The notes under the pieces are model-generated. The model ran no database searches. It saw only the letters and a program-made list of their open reading frames with translations, and was not told the origin of the DNA. From positions 1,349,501-1,413,500 of the forward strand of contig NZ_AFEJ02000002.1 in the NCBI RefSeq assembly GCF_000238775.2: a DNA stretch of 64,000 nucleotides, in the 5' to 3' direction. Positions within the stretch are counted from its first letter, which is position 1; each line of letters begins with the position of its first letter. Below are positions 8,515-17,020 of the stretch, in pieces. The stretch is from Acaryochloris sp. CCMEE 5410. Lineage in GTDB: Bacteria; Cyanobacteriota; Cyanobacteriia; Thermosynechococcales; Thermosynechococcaceae. A program made the position numbers and the translations under genes.

Positions 8515-8976
8515 ATGATTAATCAGATGAAATCAACCACTATGTCTTTACGTGTCAAGTTTGCCTGTTTCTGTGTGGCGTTTGCATTGCTCTTCAGCAG
8601 TATTATCAGCCCGCCTGCCCTTGCGGTGACTCAAATTCAACTTAAGGATCTCACCTATGAAGAATGCTCTGCTGAGGTTGGCAAAGGAACCGTCACCAGT
8701 GGAGGACCAATCATGCGATTGGCCAACTGTTTTATCATTTCGGGGACAACGGTCAACAAATCCGGCAAACCTGTGATGGATGCAGACGTATTTGGCCGTA
8801 TCTTTGATGCAAACAACAATCCAGCCATGGAAAACCGGGGACGGTTGGGAGCCATTGATATCGTTGAGCCTGGAGAAGGCACTTTCGAGCTAAGGGTGAG
8901 TGTTCCCGATGCCCTAGAAACCCCCTTTAAACTTGAACAGTTTAAGGCAAGCGGTTTTACAGCCAAAGTCCGTTAA
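8515..8976 (+). CDS. Secreted protein of unknown function
   Basis: The 153-residue protein has a long signal peptide (FACFCVAFALLFSSIISPPALA) with a probable AxA cleavage at ALA/V near residue 38. The mature part has two cysteines in the first third (EECS and ANCF) that could pair. It then reads ISGTTVNKSGKPVMDADVFGRIFDANNNP, resembling a carboxypeptidase-regulatory or transthyretin-like beta domain, but this is only a fold impression. ATGs at 8515 and 8527 are both possible; the signal peptide is compatible with either. It ends 20 bases before a strong terminator. No function can be assigned. Confidence 0.7.
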   Translation: MINQMKSTTMSLRVKFACFCVAFALLFSSIISPPALAVTQIQLKDLTYEECSAEVGKGTVTSGGPIMRLANCFIISGTTVNKSGKPVMDADVFGRIFDANNNPAMENRGRLGAIDIVEPGEGTFELRVSVPDALETPFKLEQFKASGFTAKVR

Positions 8977-8996
8977 CGACTATTAATTTAACCAAT

Positions 8997-9039
8997 AAAA
9001 AACAACCTGAGTTCAGCGTTAGAACTCAGGTTGTTTTTT
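8997..9039 (+). terminator. Intrinsic terminator after secreted-protein gene
   Basis: A perfect 18-bp stem (8997-9014 with 9022-9039) encloses the 7-base loop AGCGTTA. The right arm ends in a run of six T. The left arm starts with six A, so it can work in both directions, also ending the minus-strand ycf19-like transcript at 9084. Confidence 0.93.
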
Positions 9040-9083
9040 ATTTCAGAATAATGAGAAGACTGGCGAGCCTATAGCCGTTATTT

Positions 9084-9359
9084 CTAAATGGCGATTCCAG
9101 TCACAGCCTGCTGTAGGAACTGTAAAAGGAAAATAGCCAGAATCGGTGAAAAGTCGATGCCACCTAGAGGGGGAATGATGGAACGAAAAATATTGAGATA
9201 GGGATCAGTAAGCTGACTCAAAACCGAAAAGGGTGCACTACTCCAATCAATATTGGGGAACCAGCTTAGCAAAATCCGAATGATTAATAGAGCGAAGTAA
9301 ATTTGTAAAAATGTTGCGAGACTACTAGCAATTAATGCTGTGATTTCGGTTGCTGCCAT
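9084..9359 (-). CDS. YggT/Ycf19 family membrane protein
   Basis: The 91-residue protein has two hydrophobic segments, around LATFLQIYFALLIIRILLSW and SPILAIFLLQFLQQAV, joined by the family hallmark LTDPYLNIFRSIIPPLGGIDFSP. The ATG at 9359 was chosen because MAATEITALIASS begins directly before the first membrane helix; the longer upstream extension to 9482 looks non-coding. Ycf19/YggT proteins are found in plastids and cyanobacteria and are linked to membrane organisation or photosystem assembly and cell division. The exact role is not settled. Confidence 0.88.
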   Translation of the reverse strand: MAATEITALIASSLATFLQIYFALLIIRILLSWFPNIDWSSAPFSVLSQLTDPYLNIFRSIIPPLGGIDFSPILAIFLLQFLQQAVTGIAI

Positions 9360-9520
9360 GGTGATGTATATGGGATTAGTCGTACAAGGTAGATTAATAC
9401 TGATATCCATCAGTTTAGCGGATGTTTTGTAGTCAGGGTATACGGTGAGATTGTGAGATTGCCGTTCGAGAGGATCGGCCATCCACCACTATGGGGATAC
9501 CCGACATCATCTAAATTCAC

Positions 9521-10174
9521 CTAAGCAGTTTCAAAAGCGCGATCGCCCGCATCTCCTAACCCAGGAACAATAAACCCTTGTTCATTCAAGCCTTCATCAA
9601 TCGTCGCAGTATAGATTTGTAAACTCGGGTAGTTTTCACCCAATTGCTTCAGCGCTGGGGGCGCTGCCACGACTGAGATAATCCGAACTAACTCTGGATC
9701 AGCTTGGCGTTGGGTGAGTTCCTGCATGGTGGCCATAATCGAACCGCCCGTGGCTAGCATCGGCTCTGTGATCAAGATGCGAGTTTGGGGCAGAAACTGA
9801 TCTGGAAGTTTATTCAAATAACAGTGAGGTTGCAGGGTTTCTTCATCGCGCGCTAAACCCAAGTGGTAGGTGGCGGCTCTCGGGATGACACTTTGTGCGC
9901 CCTCTAGTAATGTCAGGCCAGCTCTGAGAATCGGTACCACTGCAACGGGTAGTTCAGGATTGATCACAGCAGCGGCAGCAGGACCTAAAGGTGTCTCAAC
10001 TGTTGTTTCTACTAAAGGGAACCATTCCCGCATGGCTTCGTAAGTCAGCCATCGACCTAGCTCCGTCATCGCCGTCCGAAACATTACCCCTGGTGTATTC
10101 CGATCGCGGGCCACCGCCAACCAATGCTTAATTAAAGGATGAGGAGGAACATATACCCGAAGTTGAAGCGCCAT
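9521..10174 (-). CDS. upp: Uracil phosphoribosyltransferase
   Basis: The 217-residue enzyme converts uracil and PRPP to UMP in pyrimidine salvage. Recognisable parts are the N-terminal PPHPLIKHWLAVARD, PILRAGLTLLEGA, the PRPP-binding loop ITEPMLATGGSI and the uracil-binding tail near IDEGLNEQGFIVPGLGDAGDR. The ATG at 10174 (MALQLRVYVPPHP) matches the family start; the frame continues upstream to 10273 without family similarity. In the PRPP loop many UPRTs have DPMLATGG, while here it is EPMLATGG. The gene is monocistronic and divergent from crtH. Confidence 0.93.
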   Translation of the reverse strand: MALQLRVYVPPHPLIKHWLAVARDRNTPGVMFRTAMTELGRWLTYEAMREWFPLVETTVETPLGPAAAAVINPELPVAVVPILRAGLTLLEGAQSVIPRAATYHLGLARDEETLQPHCYLNKLPDQFLPQTRILITEPMLATGGSIMATMQELTQRQADPELVRIISVVAAPPALKQLGENYPSLQIYTATIDEGLNEQGFIVPGLGDAGDRAFETA

Positions 10175-10489
10175 ATGGTTACTGAAGCAGGTTAGGAGCA
10201 AAGCAGTTCGTTCTTGAACCTGACCTATCATACGCCGTTTAATCCCTTGCCATCGGTGTCGAAACACAGACACCCAAAATTTTATTGAGAATTAATTGCA
10301 ATTAGTCGGCAACTGATCTATATTTATTCATGTGTTCTCCTCTCAGAGGATTCGGCAGGTGGGGCCAAGGCGTTAGCGCAGCTTGGTTCCATTTTTTTTG
10401 AGGGGTTAGGTCTACAACAGCAGTCAAGGCTGATTCGTTTCTCTTTCAAGCAGGATAATAAAAGAGAAACATCCTACTAGCCCTTGCCC

Positions 10490-12010
10490 ATGCCATCCTC
10501 TCTAAACAGCGGTCCTGATCAGACAATTAATTATGATGCCATCGTCATTGGCTCAGGGATTGGAGGATTGGTAACAGCGACTCAACTCGCAGCAAAAGGG
10601 GCCAACGTATTGGTTTTGGAACGTTACCTCATTCCAGGCGGAAGCGCAGGGTACTTTGAGCGCAGTGGCTATCGGTTTGATGTTGGGGCGTCCATGATTT
10701 TTGGATTTGGAGATCAGGGCACAACTAATCTGTTAACCCGCGCTTTAGCAGCCGTTGACCAGCACCTTGAGACCTTTCCCGATCCCGTCCAAATTCACTA
10801 CCATCTCCCTCAGAACTTAGACCTGAAGGTGCATAGAGACTATGAGAAGTTTTTGCAAGAACTGATTTCACTTTTTCCCCATGAGCGCCGTGGCATCCGC
10901 CAGTTTTACGACACCTGTTGGCAAATCTTTAATAGCCTTAACAGTATGGAGTTGCTGTCTCTAGAAGAGCTTGGCTACCTAGCCCGTTCCTTTTGGCAGC
11001 ATCCGGGCAGTTGTTTTCGGCTATTGCAGTATTTACCCCGCAATGTCGGGGACTATGCTCGGCGATATATCAAAGACCCTATTCTTCTCAAGTTTATTGA
11101 TATGGAGTGCTATTGCTGGTCGGTGGTACCAGCCGCCCAAACGCCCATGATCAATGCTGGTATGGTGTTCTCTGATCGCCATTATGGCGGGGTGAATTAT
11201 CCCAAGGGTGGGGTGGGTCAAATTGCCCTCAAGCTAGTGGAAGGACTAGAAGCTTCCGGGAGCCAGATTCGCTATCGGTCCCGGGTCAATAAAATTGTCT
11301 TGGAGCAGGGAACAGCCGTTGGGGTTCAGCTAGCCACGGGAGAAACCTACCGCGGCCAGCAGATTATTTCTAACGCCACTCGCTGGGACACGTTTGGCCA
11401 TTTAGTAGATGAAGTTCCGCCAGCAGAAGCCAAGTGGCGACAACGCTATACCAAGTCTCCTAGCTTTTTAAGTCTGCATTTAGGGGTGAAAGCAGAAGCA
11501 CTCCCTACAAACTTAGATTGCCATCATATTTTGTTGAGCGACTGGGATAAGATGGCTGAACCTGGCGCAACGGTATTTGTGTCCATTCCCACACTGCTCG
11601 ACTCCTCGTTAGCCCCACCAGGACATCATATTGTCCATGCCTTTACACCAAGTTGGGTTAAGGATTGGCAGGTGAGATCGCAAACTCAATACAATGCCCA
11701 AAAACAAGCGGCAGCCCAAAAACTGATTAGCCGATTGCAACAAATTATCCCCAACTTGGACCAGCATATTCATCATATGGAAGTAGGCACGCCCCGCACC
11801 CACCGCCGCTTCCTTGGTCGCCAGGACGGCACCTATGGCCCTATCCCTAGCCGTCAACCCTGGGGTTTAGTGGGTATGCCCTTTAACCGCACCGCCATTC
11901 CTGGGTTATATTGCGTCGGGGATAGTACCTTTCCAGGGCAGGGCCTAAACGCCGTTGCTTTTTCGGGGTTTGCCTGTGCTCACCGAGTCGCCAAAGATTT
12001 GAAGCTATGA
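10490..12010 (+). CDS. crtH: Carotenoid (prolycopene) isomerase CrtH
   Basis: The roughly 506-residue FAD-dependent protein belongs to the CrtISO/CrtH branch of the phytoene desaturase family. It isomerises poly-cis lycopene to all-trans lycopene during carotenoid synthesis. A Rossmann dinucleotide motif is clear near the N-terminus (AIVIGSGIGGLVTATQLAAKG), followed by LERYLIPGGSAGYFERSGYRFDVGAS. The C-terminal FAD-binding end reads IPGLYCVGDSTFPGQGLNAVAFSG. The ATG at 10490 is preferred to the in-frame TTG at 10484. No other carotenoid gene is adjacent. It should act at the thylakoid or cytoplasmic membrane. Confidence 0.93.
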   Translation: MPSSLNSGPDQTINYDAIVIGSGIGGLVTATQLAAKGANVLVLERYLIPGGSAGYFERSGYRFDVGASMIFGFGDQGTTNLLTRALAAVDQHLETFPDPVQIHYHLPQNLDLKVHRDYEKFLQELISLFPHERRGIRQFYDTCWQIFNSLNSMELLSLEELGYLARSFWQHPGSCFRLLQYLPRNVGDYARRYIKDPILLKFIDMECYCWSVVPAAQTPMINAGMVFSDRHYGGVNYPKGGVGQIALKLVEGLEASGSQIRYRSRVNKIVLEQGTAVGVQLATGETYRGQQIISNATRWDTFGHLVDEVPPAEAKWRQRYTKSPSFLSLHLGVKAEALPTNLDCHHILLSDWDKMAEPGATVFVSIPTLLDSSLAPPGHHIVHAFTPSWVKDWQVRSQTQYNAQKQAAAQKLISRLQQIIPNLDQHIHHMEVGTPRTHRRFLGRQDGTYGPIPSRQPWGLVGMPFNRTAIPGLYCVGDSTFPGQGLNAVAFSGFACAHRVAKDLKL

Positions 12011-12108
12011 CTAGCCCTGCTCCGCTTTTTCCAGGATTTCACAAGATTAGAGTTGACGGATTGCCGTAATGTGTTGAATGATAGTGAATCGCAGTTAATG
12101 CACAGCCA

Positions 12109-12192
12109 GCGGAACTGGCGGAATTGGTAGACGCGCTAGGTTCAGGTCCTAGTGTCTGCAAAGACATCCGGGTTCAAGTCCCGGGTTCCGCA
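12109..12192 (+). tRNA. tRNA-Leu (CAG)
   Basis: The 84-base sequence folds as a class II tRNA. The 7-bp acceptor is GCGGAAC/GTTCCGC with discriminator A. The anticodon stem CTAGG/CCTAG frames the loop TTCAGGT, giving anticodon CAG. There is a long variable arm, and a T-arm CCGGG-TTCAAGT-CCCGG. CCA is not encoded. The long variable arm fits leucine. The methyltransferase start codon lies only 13 bases downstream. Confidence 0.95.
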
Positions 12193-12205
12193 TCTTTTAC
12201 ACACT

Positions 12206-12991
12206 ATGATTACCAGCTTGCAAAATCCGCTGATTAAACAAATGCGGAAGTTGCAGCAGGTCAAACATCGCCGCCAGCAGGGCAAGCTGCTGCTCGAAGG
12301 CACCCATTTACTCCAGTCTGCCTGGGAGCAAAATTGGTCCTTTGAGATTGTTTGCTATACAGATAGATGGCAAGCCAAATATCCCCAACTATGGCAGCAA
12401 ATTCAAGGCCGAACGGTTCGGTTAGAGCAGGTCAGCCCAGAGGTCTTGCAAGCCACGGCAACTACCGTGCATCCTGATGGCGTGGTAGCAGTCGTCAGTC
12501 GACCAGCAACGCCAGCGCTACCGATTCAGACCCTAGGACTAGCCTTAGAGACCATTCAAGATCCGGGCAATCTCGGGACCTTGATTCGGACCGCTGTAGC
12601 AACTCAGGTGGAAGGGCTGTTGCTCAATCAACAGTGTGCAGATCTAGAAAGTCCCAAAGTATTGCGGGCTTCAGCCGGAGCTTGGTTTCATCTTCCTCAG
12701 CGGGCAACGGATACATTCATCACCGTATTACAAACGTATCAACAACAGGGCATGCAGCTTGTTGCTACGGTTCCCCATGCATCCCAAACCTTTTGGCAGG
12801 TGGATTATCGCCAACCCACCCTAATCTTAATTGGCAATGAAGGCGCAGGGTTATCCCAGCCTGTGTTGGATTTGGCCGATCATCAGGTCAATATTCCCAT
12901 TGCTCAAGGGGTGGAGTCGTTGAATGCTGCGATCGCAGCTGCGCTTCTCCTCTACGAAGTCCGTCGGCAGCGTGATGGCAAACCAACTTGA
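12206..12991 (+). CDS. SpoU/TrmH-family RNA 2'-O-methyltransferase
   Basis: The 261-residue protein has an N-terminal substrate-binding domain (LLLEGTHLLQSAWE) and a C-terminal SPOUT knot. The three signature motifs are DPGNLGTLIRTA, LIGNEGAGLS and IPIAQGVESLNAAIAAALLLYE. The family methylates ribose 2'-OH in rRNA or tRNA using S-adenosylmethionine; this protein resembles the rRNA guanosine methyltransferases (RlmB-like), but the exact nucleotide is unknown. The ATG at 12206 matches the family start MITSLQNPLIKQMRKL. It follows tRNA-Leu by 13 bases with no evident Shine-Dalgarno, so it may be read from the tRNA transcript. Confidence 0.9.
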   Translation: MITSLQNPLIKQMRKLQQVKHRRQQGKLLLEGTHLLQSAWEQNWSFEIVCYTDRWQAKYPQLWQQIQGRTVRLEQVSPEVLQATATTVHPDGVVAVVSRPATPALPIQTLGLALETIQDPGNLGTLIRTAVATQVEGLLLNQQCADLESPKVLRASAGAWFHLPQRATDTFITVLQTYQQQGMQLVATVPHASQTFWQVDYRQPTLILIGNEGAGLSQPVLDLADHQVNIPIAQGVESLNAAIAAALLLYEVRRQRDGKPT

Positions 12992-13081
12992 TTACGTTCA
13001 ATAACATCCAAGAGACTCCGCCCCAGAAGCCCATAGAATAAAACTACCTAGTAAAGCTGCTGCAATTTTTAAAAATTTTCT

Positions 13082-13540
13082 ATGACCACTGAAACGTCCT
13101 CTGCCAATGAAGTTGCTGCTGATGATTATGTTGTCATCGGTCTAGCGACCTGCTTTGTCAAAAAAGATAATAAGCTGCATCCAGTCAAAATCGTAGAGCC
13201 GATTCCTTCTGCCGCTCTAGAAGCGATTCTCAAAGGGATTCCCACCTCCTACGAAATGGCAGTTGCAACCACAGTTGGAGCAGTTTGGTCTAATGAAACA
13301 CCTCAAGCTCCTTCAGGATTTCCGGCTGAAGCCCAATTCTGTGATGAGTTTTCTTTCCGCCTCCAAGCCACAGCCCGCAGTTATCGGTCACGCCCCGTTG
13401 CCAAGGAGCACCTAGCACCAGGAGCCCTAAAAACAGACTTCAACTTCTCCACAGAACGGAAACGAATGCTCAATGCAGACCGCACGGTCAGTACTGAAGA
13501 CAATGTCAAACAGCATTCCCATACCCATAAAGTCCTCTAA
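13082..13540 (+). CDS. Conserved cyanobacterial hypothetical protein
   Basis: The 152-residue protein has no signal peptide or membrane segment. The central part reads YVVIGLATCFVKKDNKLHPVKIVEPIPSAALE, and the C-terminal half is charged and ends HSHTHKVL. The composition and even coding pattern suggest a genuine soluble protein. I recognise it only as the kind of short protein conserved among cyanobacteria without known function. It is monocistronic, lying between the methyltransferase and the glnA promoter region. Confidence 0.65.
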   Translation: MTTETSSANEVAADDYVVIGLATCFVKKDNKLHPVKIVEPIPSAALEAILKGIPTSYEMAVATTVGAVWSNETPQAPSGFPAEAQFCDEFSFRLQATARSYRSRPVAKEHLAPGALKTDFNFSTERKRMLNADRTVSTEDNVKQHSHTHKVL

Positions 13541-13758
13541 TCAGGCCATATAGCTGACTTAGTCTGTCGATTATTCCTAGTCCATAGGTCCCGCCCAACC
13601 TATTTGGTTTGCTCGGGTCTGATTCTGCTGGGCAAAGTGAACATTAATTTTACTGACAGCACAAAAAATTAAAGCAAGACTTTAGAAACGCTAATCCGTT
13701 GTGTTGATAGCTATTCTAGAGTTTTCTCCCTAAGGAAAAAGAGGGGATAAATAAAACT

Positions 13759-13801
13759 GTATTTAATGATACAAAATCTCTGTGATCCACTCTCTTAGGA
13801 T
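13759..13801 (+). promoter_or_regulatory. NtcA-activated promoter of glnA
   Basis: A perfect NtcA box GTA-N8-TAC lies at 13759-13772. It is followed 23 bases later by TAGGAT (13796-13801), which fits the TAN3T -10 element. This is the class II arrangement known for NtcA-activated cyanobacterial promoters, with the box replacing the -35. It predicts a transcript start around 13808 and a leader of about 120 bases before glnA. Nitrogen limitation, through 2-oxoglutarate and NtcA, should activate it. Confidence 0.88.
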
Positions 13802-13926
13802 ATTAGGCTAAATCCTTAGCTTGACTCACCCTGAGCATTTTTGTTTGACCGCTTTTTATGAGCTTGGTAACATTTCTACCCCAGGGAATGCACTTGAGCT
13901 TGCTATTTACTGTTAAGGAGTAATTC

Positions 13927-15348
13927 ATGGCCCAATCCCCCCAGGACATTCTGAATTGGATTAAAAACGACAATATTCAAGTCGTTGATCTTAAATTCAT
14001 TGATATGCCAGGTATTTGGCAGCACCTGACCCTTTATCAAGATCAAATTGACGAAAGTAGCTTCACCGATGGTGTTGCATTTGATGGTTCTAGTATCCGG
14101 GGTTGGAAAGCCATCAACGAATCGGATATGGCCATGGTGCCTGATCCCAATACGGCTTGGATCGATCCGTTCATGGAAGAGCCCACTCTGAGCATGATTT
14201 GTAGCATTCAAGAACCTCGGACCAAAGAACCCTACGATCGATGCCCTCGCTCCATTGCTCAAAAGGCATTGGATTACCTCGCCACCACAGGTATTGGTGA
14301 TACCGCATACTTCGGTCCTGAAGCTGAATTTTTCATCTTCGAAGATGTACGCTTTGATCAAACTGAAAATTCTGCCTATTACTATGTAGATACCAAAGAA
14401 GGTCGTTGGAATTCTGGAGCCGTTGAGGAAGGCGGTAACCTAGGTTATAAGCCCCGCTATAAGGAAGGCTATTTTCCCGTTTCTCCCACCGATACCCTTC
14501 AAGATATGCGGACGGAGATGCTGTTGACTATGGCTAAGTGCGGGGTGCCCATCGAAAAGCATCACCATGAAGTAGCCACGGGTGGCCAATGCGAACTGGG
14601 TATCAAGTTCCAGCCGATCATCGAGTCAGGGGATAGCTTGATGATCTATAAGTATTGCGTCAAGAATGTTGCCAAAAAATATGGCAAATCAGCGACCTTT
14701 ATGCCCAAGCCCCTGTTTAACGACAATGGGTCGGGAATGCATACTCACCAGTCCATCTGGAAAGCTGGGCAGCCTCTATTTTGGGGAGATGGCTATGCCA
14801 ATCTGAGCCAGACAGCGTTGCATTACATTGGCGGTATCCTTAAGCATGCCCCGGCATTATTGGCCCTCACCAACCCCACCACCAATTCTTATAAGCGTTT
14901 GGTTCCGGGCTTTGAGGCTCCCGTTAACCTGGCCTACTCTCAAGGTAACCGCTCTGCATCCATTCGGATTCCGCTTTCTGGTCCTAATCCCAAAGCAAAG
15001 CGTCTAGAATTCCGTTGTCCTGATGCTACTTGTAATCCATATCTCGCCTTTGCTGCGATGCTCTGTGCCGGGATTGACGGGATTAAAAATCAAATTGATC
15101 CAGGCAGCTCTTTGGATGTTGATATTTATGATCTCAGTCCTGAAGAACTCGCCAAGATTCCTTCTACCCCCGGTTCCTTGCTAGAAGCTTTAGAAGCATT
15201 GCAAAATGATCATAACTTCTTAGTCGACTCGGGTGTCTTTACTCAGGACTTCGTTGAGAACTGGATTGAGTACAAACTCGACAATGAGGTTAACCCCATG
15301 CGGTTGCGCCCTCATCCCTATGAATTGTCCTTGTACTACGATGTCTAG
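13927..15348 (+). CDS. glnA: Glutamine synthetase type I
   Basis: The 473-residue enzyme condenses ammonium with glutamate using ATP, the entry step of the GS-GOGAT cycle. Conserved blocks include [61 protein letters not shown] and [20 protein letters not shown]. The length is typical for dodecameric GSI. The position of the adenylylated Tyr of enteric GS is represented by DIYDLSPEE, but cyanobacteria control this enzyme by small inactivating factors instead; none (gifA/gifB) is seen beside it. A ribosome site AAGGAG lies 8 bases before the ATG. Transcription should depend on NtcA. Confidence 0.97.
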   Translation: MAQSPQDILNWIKNDNIQVVDLKFIDMPGIWQHLTLYQDQIDESSFTDGVAFDGSSIRGWKAINESDMAMVPDPNTAWIDPFMEEPTLSMICSIQEPRTKEPYDRCPRSIAQKALDYLATTGIGDTAYFGPEAEFFIFEDVRFDQTENSAYYYVDTKEGRWNSGAVEEGGNLGYKPRYKEGYFPVSPTDTLQDMRTEMLLTMAKCGVPIEKHHHEVATGGQCELGIKFQPIIESGDSLMIYKYCVKNVAKKYGKSATFMPKPLFNDNGSGMHTHQSIWKAGQPLFWGDGYANLSQTALHYIGGILKHAPALLALTNPTTNSYKRLVPGFEAPVNLAYSQGNRSASIRIPLSGPNPKAKRLEFRCPDATCNPYLAFAAMLCAGIDGIKNQIDPGSSLDVDIYDLSPEELAKIPSTPGSLLEALEALQNDHNFLVDSGVFTQDFVENWIEYKLDNEVNPMRLRPHPYELSLYYDV

Positions 15349-15378
15349 GACAGGTGTTCTAGGCTAGAGTCAAAGTGA

Positions 15379-15420
15379 TTTACAACAAAAGCTGCCTGTA
15401 CAGGCAGCTTTTGTTGTAAA
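15379..15420 (+). terminator. Perfect 42-base palindrome after glnA
   Basis: Two 20-base arms (15379-15398 and 15401-15420) are exact complements separated by TA. The right arm has the U-rich segment GCTTTTGTTGT. It starts 31 bases after the glnA stop, so it is best read as the glnA 3' hairpin, which would terminate or stabilise the message. Confidence 0.85.
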
Positions 15421-15600
15421 AAGCGATCAAAAATATAGATTCCTTTACACTTAACTTAATATAAATTTCATTATTGTAGACTTCGAAAGTGATTGATCTT
15501 GATTGGCAGGCTAGATAGCGGTCGCTGACCTACTTTTCTTTGTTCTCTAAATCACAATCTAGTTTGAAAACGATGACCTAATGGTAGGTTATCGTTTTTT
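15421..15600 (+). other. Possible small-RNA region ending in an intrinsic terminator
   Basis: A strong intrinsic terminator lies at 15567-15600: a 14-bp stem (15567-15580 with 15585-15598) with one G-U pair, loop ATGG, and a run of six T. It is about 150 bases beyond the glnA hairpin and no protein frame lies between them. It is either a backup terminator for glnA or the end of a small RNA of about 80-150 nt starting in the AT-rich stretch 15430-15490. The next gene begins at 15869. I see no convincing feature in 15601-15868. Confidence 0.5.
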
Positions 15601-15868
15601 AGTAAGGTGATTTGAGGTGGAAATCAATGTATTGAGGCACTACCAAAAACTTGGTAGACAATAAAACATGCTATCTTGTCCGAAATCATAATCAAGTTCA
15701 GCATGCCAAGAACTAGGGGAGTAGTTTGGCATCAGCAACTTGGTTTTATTCCTAGACATCCATTCAACACAGATGATGTCATTATTTTCTAGTGAAGTAA
15801 AAGCCTTCTCTATAGATAGACGGGGATGTTTCACGCGTTAGAAAAATGAGTGCAATTGTGCCAACCCT

Positions 15869-16747
15869 ATGAATCTCAAATCCTTAAACCAAGTATCAGA
15901 TGCTAGCCAGGCCCCTCAAGACGATGGGCCAACAACAAAAACTCCTCTCTCAGGTCATCAAGACCAATTATTACAGCTGGCTCAACAGCGTAACCTGGAA
16001 GCTCTGACAACACTCATCGATCAGAAGCTAGCAGAACAGGTCGTGAAGGTCGCTGAAATTGAGTTTAAAAATGATTTGCTACAGCTCAGTGTAGAGTCCT
16101 CTGAAGTTCCTGAACAGTCCGTGACTGTACCTCTGATACGAGATTTTTTGAGTCAATTACGATTGCCTGAAGTAACAGCAGTGACCATTTATGGCCAAAA
16201 ATTGGGTCAAGAGCTGCCGTTTTGGATGGAAGAGGTAGCTTTGGATTTGCTGATTCTGGATACGCAAGCCTTAATGCCTCAAACTATGGCTGCAGGAAGT
16301 GCTGAAGTTACAGCTGAAGAGCCCTCCCCTTTACCTGAGGCAGCACCATTACCCAGTGAAACTGCCCTGGATATAACAGCAAAGTACGAAGCAGGTGAAC
16401 GCAATTTTGCTCGAATCAACCTTAAGGATGAGGCATTGCCGGGTATTAATCTGACCTTAGCGGACTTACAAGAAGCTAATTTTGTATGGTGCAATCTAAG
16501 GGAATCGAGTTTAAGCCATGCCAACCTTACGAGTGCCCAGTTGCGTCATGCGGATTTAACAAATGCCAATCTGCAGGGTGCAAAGTTACAGGGAACGGAT
16601 TTGCAAGGGGCCAAGCTACAAGGGGCCAACTTAAGCTGGGCTGTTTTACGAGGCACCAACTTAACCGATGCAGATCTAACGGATGTTAATTTGCAAAATG
16701 CCACCCTAGAGCGTGTGATTATGCCCGATGGCACTATGCTTGATTAG
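15869..16747 (+). CDS. Pentapeptide-repeat protein with N-terminal cyanobacterial domain
   Basis: The 292-residue protein has an N-terminal region (about 30-135) with LLQLAQQRNLEALTTLIDQKLAEQ and TAVTIYGQKLGQELPFW, a module seen in many cyanobacterial proteins. A Pro/Glu/Ala-rich linker (140-165) follows, then roughly 20 pentapeptide repeats of the A(D/N)Lxx type from about 180 to 285 (for example ADLTNANLQGAKL). Pentapeptide arrays fold as a right-handed quadrilateral beta helix. No signal peptide or membrane segment is visible, so it should be cytosolic. The function is unknown; partner binding is the usual proposal. Confidence 0.85.
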   Translation: MNLKSLNQVSDASQAPQDDGPTTKTPLSGHQDQLLQLAQQRNLEALTTLIDQKLAEQVVKVAEIEFKNDLLQLSVESSEVPEQSVTVPLIRDFLSQLRLPEVTAVTIYGQKLGQELPFWMEEVALDLLILDTQALMPQTMAAGSAEVTAEEPSPLPEAAPLPSETALDITAKYEAGERNFARINLKDEALPGINLTLADLQEANFVWCNLRESSLSHANLTSAQLRHADLTNANLQGAKLQGTDLQGAKLQGANLSWAVLRGTNLTDADLTDVNLQNATLERVIMPDGTMLD

Positions 16748-17020
16748 ATTATTTTGGGACTTCACCCCCCTGTTTCTTAATAGCTATTACTCAATTTCTA
16801 GGGATCTTGGATTTTCATTTATCAATGAAATTTCAGGTGCCAGACAAGTGAATTATTTCTAGGGATAGTATAAATTCTTATCAATATACGATCTCAATAA
16901 AACTCAAGTCTGAAAATATTGTTTTCAAATAGAGATAAGTATCTCAAAAGTTTTTGGGCATTATTTTCTATAGAGATCTATTACCTGCCTAGCATTATCT
17001 TGCAGGTGGAGTCATTTTGC

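Noticed and set aside
15640-15834. 64-codon minus-strand frame downstream of glnA
   Set aside because: GTG start and no ribosome site or family; it does not resemble the GifA/GifB inactivating factors I looked for near glnA.
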